Below are positions 28,095-36,854 of a stretch of DNA of 64,000 nucleotides, piece by piece. A program made the position numbers and the translations under genes. Where the stretch lies: positions 62,001 through 126,000 of the forward strand of contig CAZHDY010000004.1 in the NCBI GenBank assembly GCA_964531025.1. Direction: 5' to 3'. The DNA comes from CALMEC01 sp964531025. Lineage in GTDB: Bacteria > Actinomycetota > Thermoleophilia > Miltoncostaeales > Miltoncostaeaceae. The notes below the pieces were generated by a model, which was not told the origin of the DNA, ran no database searches, and saw nothing but the letters and a program-made list of their open reading frames with translations. Numbering within the stretch: the stretch's first letter is position 1; every line of letters starts with the position of its first letter.

Positions 28095-29522
28095 TTGCGT
28101 CTCCCACGCTCACGTGCCGTGCTCATCGCCGGCGCCGCCGTGCTCACGGTCGGCGGATCCGTCGCCGTCGCCGGCCGCTACATGGACCGCGACAAGTCGG
28201 CAGAACTCAAGTCGAAGATCGACTCGAAGGTTCCGAAGAACGTCATCATCCTGATCGGTGACGGGATGGGCGACTCAGAGGTCACCCTCGCCCGCTACTA
28301 CGCCAAGGGCGCCGACGGACGACTGAACATGGATCGACTCCCGTTCCGCGGCAGCTCCATCCATTACGTGCTCTCCCCGGGTGCCGGGCCGAACTACGCC
28401 CCCAACTACACGGGTGACTCCGCTCCCACGGCGACCGCATGGTCCACGGGCAAGCGGACCATCGACGGACGCGTGTCGCAGGGTCCGTCCGAGGCCGTGA
28501 ACATCCCTGGCTCGAACAGCGGCTACACGACCTTCATGGAGATCGCCCACCGCCAGGGCAAGGGCACCGGCAACGTCTCGACGGCCGAGATCACCGATGC
28601 CACTCCGGCCGGTCCCAGCGCCCACATCTCGCAGCGCGGATGCCACGGCCCTGAGGACGCACGGAAGACATGCCCCACCGAGACCAAGGAGGCAGGCGGC
28701 CTGGGCTCGATCGCCGAGCAGCAGGTCGATCAGGGCTTCGATGTCTACCTCGGAGGCGGACGCGCCCGGTACACCCAGAAGGTCACCGAAGGATCCGACA
28801 CCAACGTCCTCGACGTGGCACGGACGAAGGGCTACCGCCAGCAGCCGACCACGGCCGCCGAGCTCGCCAAGGTGCGTTCCCTCCGCGGCGGCAAGGTCCT
28901 CGGTCTCTTCCACGACAGCAACATGACCACCGAGTACGCACCGCTGAACGCCACGCCGGAGGGCGCCGGTAGCCCCGACACCGAGTGCGTGACGACCAAC
29001 CGTCCGGCCAACGAGCCCTCGCTCTCCGACCTGACGAAGAAGGCGATCGACCTTCTCGACGACAACCGCAAGGGCTTCGTCCTCCAGGTCGAGGGCGCCT
29101 CGATCGACAAGCGCGACCACGCCGGTGACGTCTGCGGACAGATCGGTGAGACCGTCGCCATGGACGACGCCCTCGGCGTCGCACTCGACTTCCAGAAGAA
29201 GAACCCCGACACGCTGGTCATCGTCACCGCCGACCACGCGCACACGTCGCAGATCATCAACGCCAACCAGAAGCCGGCACCCGGCGCGGCCTACGCCACG
29301 CTGAAGACGGTCGACGGAGCACCGATCCGCGTCGTCTACGGCACCGCCACGCACGGCGGATCGTATGCGCACACGGGAGCACAGGTTCCGGTCTGGGCAT
29401 CCGGGCCCCGCGCCGCGGAGGTCCAGGGCACCATCGACCAGACGGACATCTTCCCCGTGCTCAGCACGACCCGCACCTCGGGTCGCGACCACGACCACCG
29501 GCACCACTCCAAGGGACGGTAG
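28095..29522 (+). CDS. Secreted alkaline phosphatase
   Basis: This 475-residue protein has a hydrophobic N-terminal signal (VLIAGAAVLTVGGSVAVAG). The metal and nucleophile motifs of the PhoA family are intact: VIILIGDGMGDSEV with D56, and YTGDSAPTATAWSTGKRT with nucleophile S109. Later VEGASIDKRDHAGD and VTADHAHTSQ give further zinc ligands. It releases phosphate from monoesters outside the cytoplasm. The TTG start at 28095 sits behind AGAGGAGG; an ATG at 28090 is out of frame. Confidence 0.95.
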   Translation: MRLPRSRAVLIAGAAVLTVGGSVAVAGRYMDRDKSAELKSKIDSKVPKNVIILIGDGMGDSEVTLARYYAKGADGRLNMDRLPFRGSSIHYVLSPGAGPNYAPNYTGDSAPTATAWSTGKRTIDGRVSQGPSEAVNIPGSNSGYTTFMEIAHRQGKGTGNVSTAEITDATPAGPSAHISQRGCHGPEDARKTCPTETKEAGGLGSIAEQQVDQGFDVYLGGGRARYTQKVTEGSDTNVLDVARTKGYRQQPTTAAELAKVRSLRGGKVLGLFHDSNMTTEYAPLNATPEGAGSPDTECVTTNRPANEPSLSDLTKKAIDLLDDNRKGFVLQVEGASIDKRDHAGDVCGQIGETVAMDDALGVALDFQKKNPDTLVIVTADHAHTSQIINANQKPAPGAAYATLKTVDGAPIRVVYGTATHGGSYAHTGAQVPVWASGPRAAEVQGTIDQTDIFPVLSTTRTSGRDHDHRHHSKGR

Positions 29523-29575
29523 CGGCTGCCGCATCTGTTTCATCACCACTCCAGTGACGGAATAGACCGCCCATC

Positions 29576-29613
29576 GAGAATCGCCTGGATCCACAAAGGT
29601 CCAGGCGATTCTC
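29576..29613. terminator. Hairpin between alkaline phosphatase and sulfate operon
   Basis: Perfect 14-bp arms, GAGAATCGCCTGGA (29576-29589) and TCCAGGCGATTCTC (29600-29613), with a 10-base loop. It lies between two convergent units and could stop transcription from both sides. There is no T-run, as is common in high-GC actinobacteria. Confidence 0.8.
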
Positions 29614-29658
29614 GGGTCTGGGGGTCAGGACTCCCGCACGACGGTCATCACAGCAGGC

Positions 29659-30621
29659 TCAGATCCCGCCACCGATGAACTCCGTGACCTCCGGCGCGCG
29701 GAGGTAGACGATGTCGCCCTCACCGATCTCCAGGTGCTCCGCCTCGTGCCGCGCCAGCTGGACGGTGACGGGAGTGCCGTCGGCCTGGATCAGCTCCACC
29801 CGCACCTCGAAGCCCAGGTGTATGAGCCGTGACACCTGTGCCTCCGTCGCATCGGACTCGGGCTGGGTCACGATGGTCAGATCGTGCGGCCGGACGAAAC
29901 CACCGTTGATCTCGGCGACGGGTCCGAGAAAGCCCATGACGAAGCTGGACTCGGGACGCTCGTAGAGGTCGCGTGGACCGCCCACCTGCTCGATCTGACC
30001 GTTGTTCAGGAGGACGATCTTGTCGGCCAGCTCCATCGCCTCCTCCTGGTCATGGGTCACGAGGACGGTGGTGACATGCACTTCGTCGTGCAGCCGCCGC
30101 AGCCAGGCACGAAGCTCGGTGCGGACGTTGCGGTCCAGTGCGCCGAAGGGTTCGTCCAACAGGAGCACCGACGGTTCGACCGCCAGGGCGCGTGCCAGCG
30201 CCATGCGCTGCCGCTGGCCACCGGAGAGCTGCGACGGGTAGCGCTTGTGGAAGCCGGCCAGGCCGACTACCTCCAGCAGGCGGTCCACCGTCTCCCTGAT
30301 CTCGTCCTTCGGACGCTTTCGCACGGTCAGGCCGAAAGCGACGTTGTCGCGCACGGTCATGTGCTTGAAGGCGGCGTAGTGCTGGAAGACGAACCCGACC
30401 CCGCGCGAACTGGGCGGGTGGTTCGTCACGTCGACGCCGGCCAGGCGCACGATGCCCTGATCCGGGGTCTCAAGACCGGCGATCACCCTCAGAAGCGTGG
30501 ACTTCCCCGAACCGGACGGCCCCAGAAGCGCTGTCAGCGAGCCGGAGTCCACCGACAGCGAGACGTCCGTGAGGGCGGCGAAGTCTCCGTAGTTCTTCGA
30601 GACGGACTCGACCTCGATCAC
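29659..30621 (-). CDS. cysA: Sulfate/thiosulfate ABC transporter ATP-binding protein
   Basis: This 320-residue ATPase has Walker A GPSGSGKSTL, Q-loop FQHYAAFKHM, signature LSGGQRQRMALARAL, Walker B VLLLDEPFGALD and H-loop VLVTHDQEEAME. A C-terminal TOBE-like segment (INGGFVRPHDLTIV onward) is typical of CysA. It powers sulfate import and is last in the sbp-cysT-cysW-cysA operon, overlapping cysW by four bases. Confidence 0.94.
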   Translation of the reverse strand: MIEVESVSKNYGDFAALTDVSLSVDSGSLTALLGPSGSGKSTLLRVIAGLETPDQGIVRLAGVDVTNHPPSSRGVGFVFQHYAAFKHMTVRDNVAFGLTVRKRPKDEIRETVDRLLEVVGLAGFHKRYPSQLSGGQRQRMALARALAVEPSVLLLDEPFGALDRNVRTELRAWLRRLHDEVHVTTVLVTHDQEEAMELADKIVLLNNGQIEQVGGPRDLYERPESSFVMGFLGPVAEINGGFVRPHDLTIVTQPESDATEAQVSRLIHLGFEVRVELIQADGTPVTVQLARHEAEHLEIGEGDIVYLRAPEVTEFIGGGI

Positions 30622-31406
30622 GAGGACTCCCTTCGTCGCTGCAACAGTGTCATTGTGAGGAGAACAGCGAGGGCGATCGCGGCGAGAAGTGCGGAGGCCG
30701 CGTATGCCCCGGCGTAGTTGAAGTTGGTGTACCGATTCTCGACGAGGACCGTCAGCGTCTCGGTCTGTCCGCTGACCTTGCCGCTCACGACGCTGACCGC
30801 GCCGAACTCGCCGATGGCACGGGCGGTGGCGAGCACGATTCCGTAGGTGAGCCCCCAGCGGATGGAGGGAAGCGTGATGCGACGGAACGACTGCAAGCGC
30901 GACGCTCCCAGCGTGGAGGCCGCCTGCTCCTGATCCGTACCGACCTCGCGCAGCACCGGCACCACCTCACGCACCACGAAGGGGACACACACGAAGATCG
31001 TCGCGAGCACGATCCCCGGGAACGAGAAGATCACCTGGATGCCGAATGTGGCGAGCGTATCGCCGAACCACCCGTCCTCCCCGTAGACCAATACAAGGGC
31101 TAGGCCCACCACGACCGGCGATATGGCGAAGGGCAGGTCGATGATGCCCTCGATGAGCTTCTTCCCCGGCACCCGTCCGCGCACCAGCATGAGGGCGGTG
31201 AGAACCCCGAAGATGGCGTTGAGGGGCACGGCGATCGCGGCCACCAGGATGGTGAGCCAGAAGGCGTGGACGGCCGCCGGCGTGGTGATGCTCTTCCAGA
31301 CCTCCGTCGGACCCGGCTCGAAGGTCTTGAAGAAGATGAAGCCGACCGGAACCAGGAGCACGACAGCGACATAGACGAGCACCATCCATCGGAGCGCGTG
31401 CTTCAT
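30618..31406 (-). CDS. cysW: Sulfate ABC transporter permease CysW
   Basis: This 262-residue permease has about six membrane segments and the EAA loop LREVGTDQEQAASTLGASRL that contacts CysA. The motif GEFGAVSVVSGKVSGQTETL is characteristic of CysW. It overlaps cysT upstream and cysA downstream by four bases each, so translation is coupled. Confidence 0.93.
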   Translation of the reverse strand: MKHALRWMVLVYVAVVLLVPVGFIFFKTFEPGPTEVWKSITTPAAVHAFWLTILVAAIAVPLNAIFGVLTALMLVRGRVPGKKLIEGIIDLPFAISPVVVGLALVLVYGEDGWFGDTLATFGIQVIFSFPGIVLATIFVCVPFVVREVVPVLREVGTDQEQAASTLGASRLQSFRRITLPSIRWGLTYGIVLATARAIGEFGAVSVVSGKVSGQTETLTVLVENRYTNFNYAGAYAASALLAAIALAVLLTMTLLQRRRESS

Positions 31407-32230
31407 TCGTGGTCCTCCGCGTTTCCGACGACCCGCTTCTCGATGAACCTCATGCCGACGAGGACCACAAGCGACAGGACGAGCAGGACAACGGATACCG
31501 AGGCCGCACCCATGGGGTTGTCGGATTCGATCTGCTTGAAGATGAAGACCGACGCCACCTGGGTGTCGAACGGGATGTTCCCGGAGATCAGGATCAGCGA
31601 ACCGAACTCTCCCACCGCCCGGGCGAACGTAAGGGCGCTACCCGAGATGATGGCGGGCACGAGGCTCGGCAGGATCACCCGCCGGAAGGTGGTGAACGGC
31701 CCGGCGCCGAGCGACGAAGCCGCCTCCTCCACCTCACGGTCGAGCTCGAGGAGCACCGGCTGGACGGCGCGCACGCAGAACGGCAGGGTGACGAAGACGA
31801 GCGCCAGCAGCACGGCCCACTTGGTGTAGGCCACCGCATCGCCGTAGAGCGCGAGCATCGTGATACCGGCCACGATCGTGGGGAGGGCGAACGGCAGATC
31901 GAGCAGCGCGTTCAGGATCCTCTTGCCAGGGAAGTCGTCGCGCACCATGACCCATGCGGTCATGGTGCCCATCACGGCGTTGATGGCCGTGACCACCAGG
32001 GAGATCCAGATGGTGAAGATGAGCGCCGACCGCCCCTGACGCGAGAAGGCCGCGTCGAAGAACTCGCCGAAACCGCCACCGAAGGCCTTCACGACCACGG
32101 CGGCCAGCGGGAGGAGGACGATGATCGACAGCCACAGCGTGGTGATACCCAGCCCGAGCGGGCCGGCACCGAAGTCGGCGGCGGGTCGCACCCGCCGCCG
32201 ACGACGTGACTCAGACGAGGCGAGCGTCAT
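31403..32230 (-). CDS. cysT: Sulfate ABC transporter permease CysT
   Basis: This 275-residue permease has an Arg-rich N-terminus, about six membrane segments, and the EAA loop LELDREVEEAASSLGAGPF. GEFGSLILISGNIPFDTQVA is the CysT-type motif. It forms the channel with CysW. Its start overlaps the end of the binding-protein gene by four bases. Confidence 0.93.
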   Translation of the reverse strand: MTLASSESRRRRRVRPAADFGAGPLGLGITTLWLSIIVLLPLAAVVVKAFGGGFGEFFDAAFSRQGRSALIFTIWISLVVTAINAVMGTMTAWVMVRDDFPGKRILNALLDLPFALPTIVAGITMLALYGDAVAYTKWAVLLALVFVTLPFCVRAVQPVLLELDREVEEAASSLGAGPFTTFRRVILPSLVPAIISGSALTFARAVGEFGSLILISGNIPFDTQVASVFIFKQIESDNPMGAASVSVVLLVLSLVVLVGMRFIEKRVVGNAEDHE

Positions 32231-33228
32231 TTGGCGGTCGAGACCCCCGCGCGCTCTTCGATCTTGGCGATCGAACCGTCCTTCGGATCGAACAGATCCT
32301 TGTCGACCTTCTCCCAGCCCCCGAGGTCACCGATGGTGAGGAGCTCGGACGGCGTCGGGAACTTGTCCGCGTTCGCCTTCAGGACCGTCTCGTTGACGGG
32401 ACGGTAGCCCCAGTTGGCGAAGAGCTGCTGCGCCTCGTCGCCCAGGACGAAGTCGATGAACTTCTGGGCCGACTCGGACGCCGCCTTCGTGGCCGCGATG
32501 TTGATGTCGATGCGGATGGTCTTGTCCGGGATCACGTACTCGACCTTCTCGCCCTTCTTCTGTGCCGTGATGGCCTCGTACTCGTACGAGAGCAGCACGT
32601 CGCCCTTGCCCGAGGTGAACGTCTGAAGCGCCTCGCGACCCGACTTCGGCTGGACCTTGACGTGATCGTGGATGAGCTTCTCGACGTAGTCAAGACCGCC
32701 GTACGAGTATGCGCCCAGCAGGTTCCACTTGGCAGCACCCGAGGTGAACGGGTTCGGCGTGAGCACCTCGACCCCCGGCTTCAGGAGGTCGTCCCATGTC
32801 GTGATGTTCTTGGGGTTGCCCTCACGGACGATGAACGAGACCACCGACGTCGTGACCTGCCCCTTGTTGGGGTTGTCCTGCCAGGCGGCGTCGAGAAGAT
32901 CCGCCTTCACCAGGCGCGTCATGTCCGGCTCGATCGAGAAACTGACCACGTCGGCCTTGAGACCCGCCGCCACGGCGCGACTCTGGTCGCCGGATGCTCC
33001 GAAGGACGTGCTGACGGAGACACCCTTCCCATCGTCGGTCGTGTTGAACGCCGGGATGATCTCGTCGTAGACCACCTGCGGGGTCGAGTACGCGACGAGG
33101 GAGACGCTGCCTCCGGAGCCGTCGGCCGACGTCCGGGCTCCCTCGGTGTCGTCGGAGGCCCCACCGCAGCCCGCCATCATCAGCGCGGCGGCGACCGCGG
33201 TAAGCCCCAGCAGTGAAACCCTTTTCAT
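32227..33228 (-). CDS. sbp: Sulfate-binding lipoprotein
   Basis: This 333-residue solute-binding protein has a lipoprotein signal ending in the lipobox LMMAGC, so it is anchored outside the membrane. Family segments are LVAYSTPQVVYDEIIPAF, STSFGASGDQSRAV and PNPFTSGAAKWNLLGAY, as in Sbp/CysP. The frame is open to 33447, but ATG 33226-33228 gives the correct signal peptide and follows GAGGTG. It captures sulfate or thiosulfate for CysTWA. Confidence 0.93.
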   Translation of the reverse strand: MKRVSLLGLTAVAAALMMAGCGGASDDTEGARTSADGSGGSVSLVAYSTPQVVYDEIIPAFNTTDDGKGVSVSTSFGASGDQSRAVAAGLKADVVSFSIEPDMTRLVKADLLDAAWQDNPNKGQVTTSVVSFIVREGNPKNITTWDDLLKPGVEVLTPNPFTSGAAKWNLLGAYSYGGLDYVEKLIHDHVKVQPKSGREALQTFTSGKGDVLLSYEYEAITAQKKGEKVEYVIPDKTIRIDINIAATKAASESAQKFIDFVLGDEAQQLFANWGYRPVNETVLKANADKFPTPSELLTIGDLGGWEKVDKDLFDPKDGSIAKIEERAGVSTAK

Positions 33229-33571
33229 CGGCAAACACCTCATTCCCACTTCGAATAACTGGATTTGACTCGCGCACCATAGCGCATTCTCCACTGTGTT
33301 TGTCGGCATAGTCCGAATTCCCCGTCGGATATGACTGACACCGAGCAAGAAATACCTGCTTATCAGCGTCTTCTGACGGTCAAACCCGATCGGCAAAGTA
33401 GGCAATTCGATGAGGATTTCTCCATGATCGGGGTGCGGACGCCCCATCCCGCAACGAACAAACGCGCGGCGATGCCCTGCCCGAAACCGGTCCTCGAGGC
33501 CCGCCGTCTGTTGACCGGGCCGACACCACGGCTATCGTTTGCGCAGCATCCACGACCCTGAGGAGCCGACC
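33229..33571. other. Intergenic region upstream of sbp
   Basis: There are no convincing genes in these 343 bases; short open frames on both strands lack ribosome sites. It must hold the promoter of the sulfate operon on the minus strand. A small hyphenated palindrome, TCCGA-N8-TCGGA (33312-33329), is the only clear symmetric site and could bind a regulator. Base composition is more AT-rich than around it. GAGGAG at 33560-33565 serves the small gene at 33572. Confidence 0.45.
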
Positions 33572-33769
33572 GTGAAGCTGCGTCTCGCCGCATGGCTATC
33601 CCCCCGCATCCCCGGTCCGCTGCGACGGTTCATCCTGCGACGGGTGCTGCGGCGTCAGGGGCTCGGGCGACAACGGGTGAAGGCGGTACTCCCCACCATC
33701 GACGCCATCGCCGGTAACCGGGCGATCATGCGCGCAATCTCTCGCGCCATCCGGCGATTCCGCCGGTAG
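33572..33769 (+). CDS. Small arginine-rich protein
   Basis: This 65-residue, very basic protein starts LRLAAWLSPRIPGPLRRF and ends AIRRFRR. GTG 33572 follows GAGGAG (33560-33565) at a good distance, which favours a real gene. I do not recognise it. The high charge suggests binding to nucleic acid or membrane lipids. It converges with the SigB-like gene. Confidence 0.5.
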   Translation: MKLRLAAWLSPRIPGPLRRFILRRVLRRQGLGRQRVKAVLPTIDAIAGNRAIMRAISRAIRRFRR

Positions 33770-33787
33770 GAGTGTCGCCGACGCGGA

Positions 33788-34564
33788 TCAGTGGAGCGCG
33801 AGGCCGGCGCCTGCCGCAGCCGCCGCGTCAGGCGCGCCGATCTGAGATCGGAGTAGACGCAGCGTCTTCGTCAGCAGGCGCGACACATGCATCTGCGAGA
33901 TCCCCAGGCGGACGCCGATCTCCGATTGGGACAACCCCATCGAGAAACGCAGGATCAGGATCCGACGTTCACGGACCGGCAGACGTGCCAACGCATCCCC
34001 GAGCAGAGCACGTCCCTCCGCCGATGCGAATCCCGGCTCCTCGAACAGCACGTCCGCCACGATGTCCTCTCCGTCCGGATCCTCCGTCACGAGAGGCGCA
34101 GCCCGATATGCGCCGCCCACGGCGAGCGCCTCGAGCACCTCGCTCTCGCTGAGCCCGCAGCGCTCGGTGAGCTCCGCCACCGAGGGGCTGCGATGGAGGG
34201 TCGCGGTCAGATCGTCAACGGCGCGCGTCACCTCGGCGTTCGCCTCCTGAAGTCCCCGCGGAACACGCACCGCCCACATGCGATCCCGGAAGTGCCGCCG
34301 GATCTCCCCGATGATCGTCGGCGTGGCGAAGCTGGGGAACGCGACACCACGACCGGGATCGAAACGGTCGACGGCCTTGATCAGCCCGATCATCCCGACC
34401 TGGATGAGGTCGTCGAGCGTCTCGCCGCGGTCGGCATAGCGCCGGGCCAGGCTCTTGACGAGGCCCATGTGGGCGACGATGCGCTCATCACGGCTCGAAG
34501 CGTCCGCCGAACCTCCGGCGGACCCACGATCGGATACCCCAGGGTCATGGTGAGCCGTGTGCAT
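33788..34564 (-). CDS. SigB/SigF-family stress sigma factor
   Basis: This 258-residue sigma factor has regions 2 (GLVKSLARRYADRGETLDDL, FPSFATPTIIGEIRRHFRD), 3 and 4 (LPVRERRILILRFSMGLSQS, then GISQMHVSRLL), the SigB/SigF/SigG pattern. It is probably held by the RsbW-like protein encoded divergently at 34744. ATG 34562-34564 (MHTAHHDPG) is preferred to the longer open frame, whose extra residues are not family-like. Confidence 0.92.
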   Translation of the reverse strand: MHTAHHDPGVSDRGSAGGSADASSRDERIVAHMGLVKSLARRYADRGETLDDLIQVGMIGLIKAVDRFDPGRGVAFPSFATPTIIGEIRRHFRDRMWAVRVPRGLQEANAEVTRAVDDLTATLHRSPSVAELTERCGLSESEVLEALAVGGAYRAAPLVTEDPDGEDIVADVLFEEPGFASAEGRALLGDALARLPVRERRILILRFSMGLSQSEIGVRLGISQMHVSRLLTKTLRLLRSQIGAPDAAAAAGAGLALH

Positions 34565-34743
34565 CGCACCGCCCGATCGAACGTCCTCACCGGACGCTAC
34601 CGGACGATCGGCGGCGTGGGAACACAACCGGGGGTTTGAGGCCGCACGAATGGGGGTAGCCCCCGACCAGACGGCGGTGGGTCCGCCACGAAGCGGTCGT
34701 CCACACCGTCCGCCCCTCCGATCGCACCGAGAGGTCGTCTCTC

Positions 34744-35160
34744 ATGGAGGCCCCGCTGGTCCTCATGAACATCCCCGCCGACGCCGAGTCCATCTCGGTG
34801 GTCCGGCACGCCATGGCGGGTGTCGCCACCATCGACGACTGGGATCCCGTGTTCCTGACGGATGTGAACGTCGCCGTCACGGAGGCATGCGAGAACGCCG
34901 TCCTGCACGGCTTCCCGCACGGGAATCCGGGAACCGTCTCCATCGGTGTCTACGTCGACGATGACGACATCGTGGTCCGCGTCGCCGACGACGGAGACGG
35001 GTTCCCGTCCGTGGACGCCCGTGACGACCAGGCGAGGGAGGGACTTGGCGTGATGCTCATGCTGACCCTGTCCGACGATCTTGCGATCTCGTCCCCGCCG
35101 GGCGGCCCGACCGAACTCACGATGAGGTTCCACGCCGCACGGATCGACGACGCCCCGTGA
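34744..35160 (+). CDS. RsbW-like anti-sigma serine kinase
   Basis: This 138-residue GHKL ATPase has the N-box VAVTEACENAVLHG and the G-boxes DDGDGFP and REGLGVMLM. Such proteins bind and inhibit SigB/SigF sigma factors and phosphorylate an anti-anti-sigma factor. It lies opposite the SigB-like gene, and its stop overlaps the next gene in a GTGA junction. No RsbV-like gene is adjacent. Confidence 0.9.
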   Translation: MEAPLVLMNIPADAESISVVRHAMAGVATIDDWDPVFLTDVNVAVTEACENAVLHGFPHGNPGTVSIGVYVDDDDIVVRVADDGDGFPSVDARDDQAREGLGVMLMLTLSDDLAISSPPGGPTELTMRFHAARIDDAP

Positions 35161-35543
35161 TCCGGATGCGATTCGAGATGGCGTCACCGTCTGTCGCACA
35201 GGCGATCCTTCCCCGCGTCGTGGCGGCGATGGGCGCCCGAGCGGATCTGTCCGTGGACGACATCCGCGAGTGCATCGCGGTCGTGGACACCGTTCTCGCC
35301 GGCATGACCGGAGGCGTCGTCCGACCGGGCGTGGCCGTGCTTCCGGGCGGTCTCGAGGTACATGTGGGGCCGTGGACACCGCCTGAGCGCACAGATGGGG
35401 CGGCGATCGATCCGGTGGCGCGGATCGCCGCACTGCTGTGTCGTCCGGATCCACCACGGGACACCTCAGGCGCGACCCATCGCCCTTGGGGCATCCCACC
35501 GTGGACGCCCCCGGATGCCGACGTGCAGCCCCCGGAGCTGTAG
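35157..35543 (+). CDS. Protein coupled to the RsbW-like gene
   Basis: This 128-residue protein begins at a GTG overlapping the stop of the RsbW-like gene. Its first half (FEMASPSVAQAILPRVVAAM, then LSVDDIRECIAVVDTVL) has the spacing of the N-box helix region in GHKL anti-sigma proteins, but the nucleotide-binding glycines are missing. It may be a degenerate partner that forms a heterodimer with RsbW; this is inference. The C-terminus is Pro-rich. Confidence 0.65.
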   Translation: MIRMRFEMASPSVAQAILPRVVAAMGARADLSVDDIRECIAVVDTVLAGMTGGVVRPGVAVLPGGLEVHVGPWTPPERTDGAAIDPVARIAALLCRPDPPRDTSGATHRPWGIPPWTPPDADVQPPEL

Positions 35544-35731
35544 CGGAACGGGGCGACGTGTCGAAGGGACCCCTCGGGTGGAACAGAGGGCGGGGAGTGT
35601 GACATCGTTGCCGTGAGGCGCGCGCACGACTCGCCGTGACGGGCGCACACATCGGCTCAGGCAGCCCACGGGACAGTGGTTCGCCGCATCGTCCACCGGG
35701 TCCGTCCTCGGCCAGAGATTGGAGGATGCAC

Positions 35732-36193
35732 ATGACACCGACACCGCTTGCCAAGAGCCTGGACCAGGCTGTCGAGTTCGGACGGGCCGTCGCTCCGGTC
35801 GCCCAGCGTGCGCTCAAGGATCCCGAGGTCCGCAAGGCGCTCACTGCGACCGCCGTCCAGGCACGCGCGCTCTACGACGACGCGCGCCGTGACTCGTCCG
35901 CCAAGCTGGGAAGCCGACTCGCGCGCGACAGACGATTCCAGGAGGACCTGGGCGAACTCGTCCGTAATGCGGCCGACACCGTCGACCAGGCGCGCACCCC
36001 GAAGAGGCACCGCTTCCGCCGCTTCCTGCTTTGGGTCGGTGCTCTGGGCGGAGCCGCCTTCGTCGCGGTGAAGTTCCTGAAGGGCCGTGCACCCGAGGGC
36101 GAGCCGACCGCCACGAACCCGGCGAGCGTGTCACCCAACGGCGTGGCCCACAGCCCCGCCGAGCCGGGCTCGGAGTACGCCTCGCACTCGTAG
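35732..36193 (+). CDS. Single-pass membrane protein of unknown function
   Basis: This 153-residue protein has a charged helical N-terminal part (about 1-95), then RFLLWVGALGGAAFVAVKFL as a single membrane segment and a short Pro/Ser-rich tail. ATG 35732 follows GGAGG (35721-35725). It resembles small actinobacterial stress-associated membrane proteins, which fits its place after the SigB cluster, but I do not recognise a family. Confidence 0.7.
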   Translation: MTPTPLAKSLDQAVEFGRAVAPVAQRALKDPEVRKALTATAVQARALYDDARRDSSAKLGSRLARDRRFQEDLGELVRNAADTVDQARTPKRHRFRRFLLWVGALGGAAFVAVKFLKGRAPEGEPTATNPASVSPNGVAHSPAEPGSEYASHS

Positions 36194-36251
36194 TCGCGGT
36201 TGAAGATCCCGGGGCGACTCACGCGGGTCGCCCCGGTCGATCCCCGCTCGA

Positions 36252-36410
36252 TCACACCAGCACGAGCGACTCCATGCGCGCGTAGCCGGCCTCCATGCCG
36301 TCGACCATTCCTGTCCCCAGGATGGTGTCGCGGAGCTCCTCGCTCAGACGCGTGGTGACGAGCACGAGCAGCGTGCCCGCCACATCCCTCTGAAGTACGC
36401 CGACTCCGTA
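36252..36410 (-). pseudogene. C-terminal remnant of an SRPBCC/AHSA1-like gene
   Basis: On the minus strand an open frame ends with TGA at 36252-36254. Read backwards from about 36400 it gives GVLQRDVAGTLLVLVTTRLS, then ELRDTILGTGMVDGMEAGYA and a short end. This fits the last strand and long C-terminal helix of AHSA1/SRPBCC proteins (G-T...R...GM-x-GM...RL). The rest of the fold and a start are missing: the region upstream is now the TfoX-like gene on the other strand. The 5' limit is approximate. Confidence 0.45.
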
Positions 36411-36421
36411 CGCTCTCCCCC

Positions 36422-36778
36422 ATGGGCCGAGTTCCGCCAGACGAACAACAGCTCCGCTTGATCGAACGGATCCGAACCGCGCTCGATGACGAACCCGGTA
36501 TCACCGTTCAGGAGAAGCGGATGTTCGGCGTGCTCGCCTTCATGGTCGACGACGCCCTCCTCGTCGCCGCCGAAAAGGGCGGAGGGCTGCTGGCCCGGGT
36601 GGATCCCGACCGCAGTGCCGAACTCCTCGCGAGGCCGGGTGCGCAGCAGGCCGTCATGGGTGACCGCTCAATGGGCCCGAGTTGGCTGCGCGTCGATGCC
36701 CATGGCATCGCCGACGACCCGGACCTGGCCTTCTGGATCGCGACCACCCTCCAGTTCAACCGGGCGAATCACGACTGA
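36422..36778 (+). CDS. TfoX N-terminal-domain protein
   Basis: This 118-residue protein has the TfoX_N pattern: ERIRTALDDEPGITVQEKRM, FGVLAFMVDDALLVAAEKGG, LLARVDPDRSAELLARPGA, and a hydrophobic C-terminal helix with FWIATTL. In proteobacteria TfoX acts in competence; stand-alone actinobacterial members have no assigned role. ATG 36422 is near the far end of the SRPBCC-like remnant on the other strand. Confidence 0.85.
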   Translation: MGRVPPDEQQLRLIERIRTALDDEPGITVQEKRMFGVLAFMVDDALLVAAEKGGGLLARVDPDRSAELLARPGAQQAVMGDRSMGPSWLRVDAHGIADDPDLAFWIATTLQFNRANHD

Positions 36779-36854
36779 CCTGCATCCACCGCCACCGGTG
36801 GACGGAGGGTGAATCAGCGTATGTGCAGGCCTTTCCGCTGATACCGTTCGCCGT

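Noticed and set aside
28275..29594. 439-codon frame antisense to alkaline phosphatase
   Set aside because: The phosphatase frame has the catalytic motifs; the antisense frame has none.
33312..33329. Sulfate-responsive operator upstream of sbp
   Set aside because: The palindrome arms are only five bases and no regulator gene is nearby; kept as a note within the intergenic entry.
34597..35844. 415-codon frame on the minus strand
   Set aside because: It is antisense to the RsbW-like gene and its coupled partner; no domain and no ribosome site.
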